From contig WFMF01000101.1 in NCBI GenBank assembly GCA_011033025.1, positions 186,001 to 250,000 of the forward strand: a stretch of 64,000 bases of DNA, written 5' to 3'. Position numbers and translations under genes: made by a program. Positions within the stretch are counted from its first letter, which is position 1. Every line of letters starts with the position of its first letter. The notes under the pieces are model-generated. The model was not told where the DNA came from. It did no database searches and saw nothing but the letters and a program-made list of their open reading frames with translations. This DNA is from Beroe forskalii (Eukaryota > Ctenophora > Nuda > Beroida > Beroidae). Shown in pieces: positions 59,217 through 64,000 of the stretch.

Positions 59217-60449
59217 GTAAATATTTTTGATGAATTCTTAATTTTACTTATATTGTTATTGTAAATTCAAATTCGTTAACTTTCTCGTATCATTCAACGT
59301 TTTCAACTTTCAACCGATGTCTGAAGAAATAGACGGAAAAACTCCGTGGACAGCTTTGGTACTTTGGTAACACCCCAGCAAATCTGCTTGGAATATATCA
59401 AAATATTAACTTGTCATTAGTTATAAGTTACAAATATTCATCCGAAGTGGGGGAGCCAGTTTGGTCGCGGAACCTAAATTCCTCAACTTTTTTACCCCGA
59501 TAATCAAAATATTTATCTGCATAGATATATAATTGCTTCAGCTCAGCCTATCATCACGTGATATCTAACGTGATTCAGACTAAACGAAGCCCTCAGATGA
59601 TTGAAAAATGTTATTCCAAGCTTTCAAACGCAGAATAAACACCTACTTTTCCTGGAAATATATAGATTTTATCTCAAAAGTTGCATTATATAATATAAAT
59701 TTGTTTTCGCGCACATATATGAATTTTTATTCCGGGGTTATATTCCAGGAGACTAGATCTGCAGTGCCCGGTTTTCTCAGTCAGTCAGTCTATTTTTCAT
59801 TCCACAAATACCCCCTCGTTTAGTGATAGAACACCCCTGAGAGCGGCGTCAATTTTATATGCACTTTTAGAACAAGTGTTTTAAAAACATGTCGACTACT
59901 TTCTAACTTCAATATTTGCTTCAACTATTTTTGATATCCCTGGTTCATAAAACGTCATCAACTTACCAGATTTTGCTGCGATAATGACGTCATCAAAAGT
60001 GCCTACTCAAACGTTTCAAGGAATGAAATTTTGTAACGATAATCTGCAGCCTGAACATAATAAACATAAAAGTTGTTAATGAGACGAGAGGTCGTCAAAT
60101 AGAGGGTTTAAAACTTCGGATATTTCCCTAAATGAAAACATTTTTATTATGTGTGAGATTACATGGCTTTACGGATGCGTGTCTTTTTACCGAGGGCACT
60201 AAGTCACTTAGTCACCTGTTTTTCTGTTTCAGTCACGTGTTTCCTGATGAAGTCACGCGATTTCTTATCAAGTCGCGTGTTTCTGGTGAATTTGAATAGT
60301 TCCACCATGTGGAAAAATTTCTGGGGCGCCCACCGACTTGAAACTTCAGATCATGCTATTTGGAGGCGAAACTCTGTTTTTCATTCCACCTATTTTACCT
60401 TATTTCTATTTCTCCTTATATTTCTCCTTAACCCCCTCTCTCATTTCAG
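59217..60449. other. CSTF1 intron 1
   Basis: 1.2-kb intron. It contains a CACGTG word near 59555, a TGACGTCA unit at 59951-59994 and a CACGTG/GTCACGCGA-rich stretch at about 60205-60285. The open frame that runs from 60163 into exon 2 is intronic up to the acceptor. Confidence 0.7.
59951..59994 (+). repeat. Dispersed TGACGTCA-bounded unit
   Basis: AACGTCATCAACTTACCAGA, TTTTGCTGCGATAATGACGTCA: both ends are recognisable, inside CSTF1 intron 1. Confidence 0.6.
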
Positions 60450-60595
60450 TCAGTTGCACTACGACGGCCTGTCCACCATAGCCCTCGTACTGTCCCAGTC
60501 CCTGCACCAGATTAACCACGTGAAGCCGAGCAACGACCTTTCTCAACTAGTGGAAATGTGCGTGCAGTGGGGCCTTCAAGCTCGCAGCTACAACG
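60450..60595 (+). CDS. CSTF1: CSTF1 (CstF-50) exon 2
   Basis: The acceptor is CTCTCTCATTTCAG. It completes Ser and continues QLHYDGLSTIALVLSQSLHQ then INHVKPSNDLSQLVEMCVQW, ending with Asn and the first base of the next codon (AAC G/gtaagt, phase 1). S-Q-L-x-Y-D-G, I-A, P-S-x-x-L-x-x-L match the alpha-helical homodimerisation domain at the start of CstF-50, which lets the CstF complex form a dimer. Codon use is much richer in G and C than the surrounding introns, as expected for a constrained exon. The WD40 repeats must lie in later exons; I found none before the window ends, though weak exons could be missed. Confidence 0.85.
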
Positions 60596-62732
60596 GTAAG
60601 TCACTGTAAAATATTTAGGGGAGTTTTGGCAATCTTAGGTAAATTTAGGCAAACTTTGCCAAAAAGGGTTTGCCAAAGTTTGCCTCGCCACCCCTATATT
60701 GAAGTTTTCAAAATATATAAATGTTTCTGTTGGTATTTTGTGACTGACCGACGACCGTATGCCTTAGGGAGTAATTTGAAAACTTTTTAATTTTTCAATA
60801 AACGGTCCAAGCTTTCAAATAGCATGTGCTAATCATCTTCAGCCACATTTACTCCTTCATCAGCATAGCCTCTTGACTGTGTACTGTACACTCACATTGA
60901 GCCCAGTTCATTTCTTTCTCCCTTTCTTGACGCCAGCATGTCGCCATAGCCACCCACCCTTACCCGATACATTGTATCAAGAGCCTCGAGTTTGTCTTAT
61001 TCCTGATAATGAGCTGTTATTGTGCACTATATATTATGTCTGGTGATGTCTATAGGCTTTGTTTATGGAGAGATTGACGGACTCTCTTGGAATATATGTC
61101 ACTAGTGGTAGAGTCACTAGACACAGAGTATGTATGGGAGAGGGGAATATGACAAGAGCCAAGCAAACAAAAGCACTTTTATCATAGCAGCAGATCCATT
61201 TTAAGGTGCAAGTCATTGTAAGACTCTATATCATTTAGTGAAGAGTACGGGAATTGAGGGCGTCTTTTCTCGGAAAGTCTGAGTTTTGATTCCACAACAA
61301 CTGCTATACAGATGATGGTGCTCAGTGAATAAAACAGTGGTTATATTGATAGTTTTTCACTGCAGTGACAATGCTCACTTAACAGTGAATATCGCTGTTC
61401 AAGTGATAGTGAATACCTATTGCTCTAGCTACTCGCTCATCCTCCAATAAAGTTTATAAACCTCTAAATTACTTTTATTAAAAGTGAAAAAAAACCTTTT
61501 CATGTCTCCACTTCACTCTGAAACGCCAAAACTCCTGCCACCTCACTGAAAACGCTTCTCTAACTCCCTAGATGGACACAATTCCATGTTTATTTAACCT
61601 CCTTCTGGATAACAAATAGCATATATCAGTCTCCAAGAAAACTGCCATATATACTTCAATACTTCATACATCAGTACTCGTTTGTAAAAATACTCGTTTG
61701 CAAAAAACCAACCGTGGACAGTTTGAAATTCCGCCCAGACGTCTCTCCCCCCATCCTGTTTTCATCTTTTCAAAGGAAGATGAAAAGATATATGCGGTTA
61801 AGAGGGGGCATGTTATCAGGATTTAGAATGTTGATGACGTTTAAATCATCGCCTATATTTGACTTGAAAAATCAAGTGATGATAAACTGATAAAGCAGGA
61901 AAAAAAGCTGTCAATAGATCCAGGGCTATATACTTTCCTCCACTTGAACACGTTTAAGGACGAAAGATGAGACACTATAAAATACTACTGGAGCTCTCAA
62001 CCGAATTTCTCGTCTCCCCTTGTCCGATAAAACTTACAACGCCCTTGCGCGGTGGTAAAGTGCACGGCCCTCAATCTCATTAGGTAATACTTTGTGATCT
62101 TTTGTATGAGTTTAATAAGTTAATATGATATAGCATGAAGAGATAGACGAGGAAAGATATTTGTTTCCGTGACTAATAAACGAAGATTTTGCTTAGCTTT
62201 TTGAAAAAATTAGTTTGAATCATCTGAATTTCGGTTAATGTCAATCGACGTCTTCTTGACTATGTTTCAAACTACATTTGAAACTATAATCCTACCCTAA
62301 ATATGGAATCAAGGTCAGAGTTGAGGCTTGAGCTACCGATTACGTTGAATCGCAGCGAAACAGATACTTTCTTCAGCTCTATTTCTTAATGAATAAGCTC
62401 TAACGAAATATACAGAAAATATTCCTTATGCCATTTTAAGATCATATTCTTTTCCATTGAAATTCTGCTTTTTCATTTTGTCACAATGACCTCATGAACA
62501 TTAATCAGTCTCTTCAAGAGATTACTGTATACCAAATACCAGTGCAAGGTAGCTCAGTCCTCGCACCGACCTCCGGTTATATAATATAGCGAGCTGTTAA
62601 CGAGACTTTAACACATTTCCAAAGGTGTCACTCAAAAAACAGAGTGAGTCGCTAAATGACTTCCAATCTTATCAACAAAATCCGGGAATAGTGGAATCCG
62701 GTTTAATAAGAGACAGCAACACGGGCCTGAAT

Positions 62733-62885
62733 AGCCAATGAGAATGCTCGAAAGAAGGTCACGTGACTGTCACGTGTCAGGATTCCCTGACTCCTTCTTG
62801 CCACACGTGACAGTATCCGCTATATATGTTATCCCCATCTTTCTAAATCTATATATAAAACCCTGTTTAGATAGTTAGACATTGC
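62733..62885 (+). promoter_or_regulatory. Promoter-like block with CCAAT, CACGTG and TATA box
   Basis: AGCCAATGAG, GGTCACGTGACTGTCACGTG and CCACACGTGACAG are followed by TATATATAAAA at about 62850-62860. The order CCAAT, E-boxes and TATA with proper spacing fits a + strand promoter with a start near 62885-62895. The nearest downstream ATG with a good donor is at 63359. Confidence 0.5.
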
Positions 62886-63001
62886 CACCGTGTTTTATTG
62901 AAATTCTGAATCAGTGTTTAAACTTTTTAAACTGCAGTCCAGTCGTCTCTGGTCACTTTCACGCGACTAAATCCTCAAAAATAGCAATAGACCTGCAAAA
63001 A

Positions 63002-63043
63002 TGACGTTATTATCAGGATTTAAAATGGTGAGTTGATGACGTT
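63002..63043 (-). repeat. Dispersed TGACGTCA-bounded unit, reverse
   Basis: TGACGTTATTATCAGGATTT then AAAATGGTGAGTTGATGACGTT: the complement of the dispersed unit with both ends mutated in the last base. Confidence 0.55.
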
Positions 63044-63358
63044 TTCTCGCCTTGGTTTGATTCTCGTCGCCCATCTCCTGCCTTTACACCTCCGCACCGT
63101 GACAATTGGCTGGCATGTTGTTGACACCTACACGTAAAAACTCAGATAGTCACATAGCGGGGTAAGAGAGTGATCAGCGGCCAAATTATCATATATATCT
63201 CACTGCGGACTCATTCAGCCGTTGATATATCCTGGATTTTGGCGAAGTGTTTATTTTCTTCTCTTATATTTTCCGGATAAAACATTTTTCTCTTGAGTGT
63301 TTGCACACGGTATTTAGTCTATTTATATTTGTTCAGTCTCGTTCGTCGAGTTTGGAGT

Positions 63359-63404
63359 ATGAGTGCGTTTCACTTGCTGTCCCAACTAGATGCGTTTCGG
63401 AATT
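63359..63404 (+). CDS. Possible first coding exon of an unidentified gene
   Basis: ATG followed by SAFHLLSQLDAFRN and a strong donor (AAT T/gtaagt, phase 1), about 500 bp downstream of the TATA-type promoter block. The peptide is too short to place in a family. If it is genuine, CSTF1 must end before it or the gene must be nested, which argues for caution; it could equally be a chance frame. Confidence 0.3.
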
Positions 63405-64000
63405 GTAAGTCTCTTATCAGATGGAGGGTTGTTTTGACTTTTTATTTGGGAAATTAGTGCTTTGAGTCTAACAATTTTTTCAGAAAAAGTAGAAGAAAAA
63501 TAGGTACTCCGCAGTAAATTTTACAAGTGGGGAGGGGGTTGCCATAAGATAGAGGGATTGTATTGTATTGTTACCATCCCGAAGATTGGGAACAATTTCC
63601 TGGTGGGGACAAGAATTTTTTGATATTCAAATTTAGAATTATCTTTACCAAGGGGGCCCAAATAAGCGTTCTGTGGTGGGATTACAAAATTTCAAATAAA
63701 CAGGGGGCTGCCGAATAGGTGGGTGGTCCTGAATTTCTGATACAGCAAATTAAACCTTTGATCTTTCAATCTGGGAATTATTTTTTAAATGATACACTGA
63801 ATTGGGCCTTGAGAGCATAGCAGATCGTCACTTCACCAAATTCGCATGACATCTAGCATCAAGAAATCAAGCGTAATGAAAAAACAGCCAAATTAACCGA
63901 ACTATCCATTAGTGTCAGATAAATTTTATTTGGACGTCAGCAGTCTCTAAATTTTATAAAATTAAACTGATTGCCTGACGTCAAGCACAGGGCAAATTAT
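63405..64000. other. Window end, nothing identified
   Basis: Only a short stretch (63565-63625, GATTGGGAACAATTTCCTGG then TGGGGAC) resembling sequence near 53383-53403 (AGGGACAATTCCCTGATGGG) is notable, perhaps an old repeat. No exon seen. Confidence 0.4.

Larger units (their letters stand above)
60596..63358. other. Downstream of CSTF1 exon 2
   Basis: No WD40-encoding exon is visible. There is a short tandem TTTGCCAAA-type stretch (60626-60680), a TGACGTCA-related unit at 61811-61842 (reverse), another at 63002-63043, and a promoter-like block at 62.73-62.88 kb. It is either a long CSTF1 intron or the space before another gene. Confidence 0.45.

Noticed and set aside
62545..62600. TAGCTCAGTCCTCGC resembling a tRNA A-box (also near 49210)
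   Set aside because: No B-box (GGTTCRANNCC) at the right distance and no cloverleaf.

Overview
This is a eukaryotic (animal) genomic window: AT-rich, dominated by introns, intergenic DNA and transposable elements, with short exons bounded by GT/AG splice sites. No bacterial-style operons, rRNA or CRISPR arrays are visible. Cadherin-like or other diagnostic genes are absent, so placement is weak. A marine invertebrate deuterostome such as an ascidian is my guess from the compact exons, type II membrane collagen, thrombospondin-repeat gene and mixed DNA transposons, but the sequence does not prove it.

Three genes can be assembled by hand, all on the + strand, with splice phases that agree at every junction. 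Gene 1 (2.9-28.4 kb) is a small type II membrane collagen: a short N-terminal tail, one transmembrane helix, a short spacer, about 20 Gly-X-Y triplets and a cysteine-containing C-terminal domain. Its 3' half is unusual. The penultimate exon lies in a tandem segmental duplication (11.83-13.78 and 13.78-16.90 kb) and exists twice with the same protein sequence, followed by two different terminal exons (21.6 and 28.2 kb). Reading frame allows only one copy of each to be used. Two upstream exons are preceded by partial copies of their own 5' ends, each with a decoy splice acceptor.

Gene 2 (32.3-38.7 kb, both ends uncertain) encodes a thrombospondin type 1 (TSP1) repeat protein. Its TSP1 domain is split by a 4.2-kb intron packed with nested inverted repeats and a Harbinger-like MITE. 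Gene 3 starts at 59.13 kb and is recognisable as CSTF1 (CstF-50), from the N-terminal dimerisation domain; only its first two coding exons were found. A possible first exon of another gene lies at 63.36 kb, downstream of a TATA/CACGTG promoter-like block.

Mobile DNA: a degraded Mutator-like element with 9-bp target duplication (4.39-5.45 kb); a non-autonomous hAT element with 8-bp target duplication that has hit only one copy of the gene 1 duplication (15.06-16.29 kb); a TAA-flanked MITE (36.63-37.05 kb); a large inverted repeat (34.84-38.44 kb); a 3-kb foldback element with internally repetitive arms (43.31-46.28 kb); and GC-rich repeat blocks at 30.2-31.3, 39.65 and 42.6-43.2 kb. A short dispersed unit bounded by TGACGTCA occurs at least ten times across the window and forms a 35-bp tandem array in gene 1. 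Long stretches elsewhere hold nothing I can identify.
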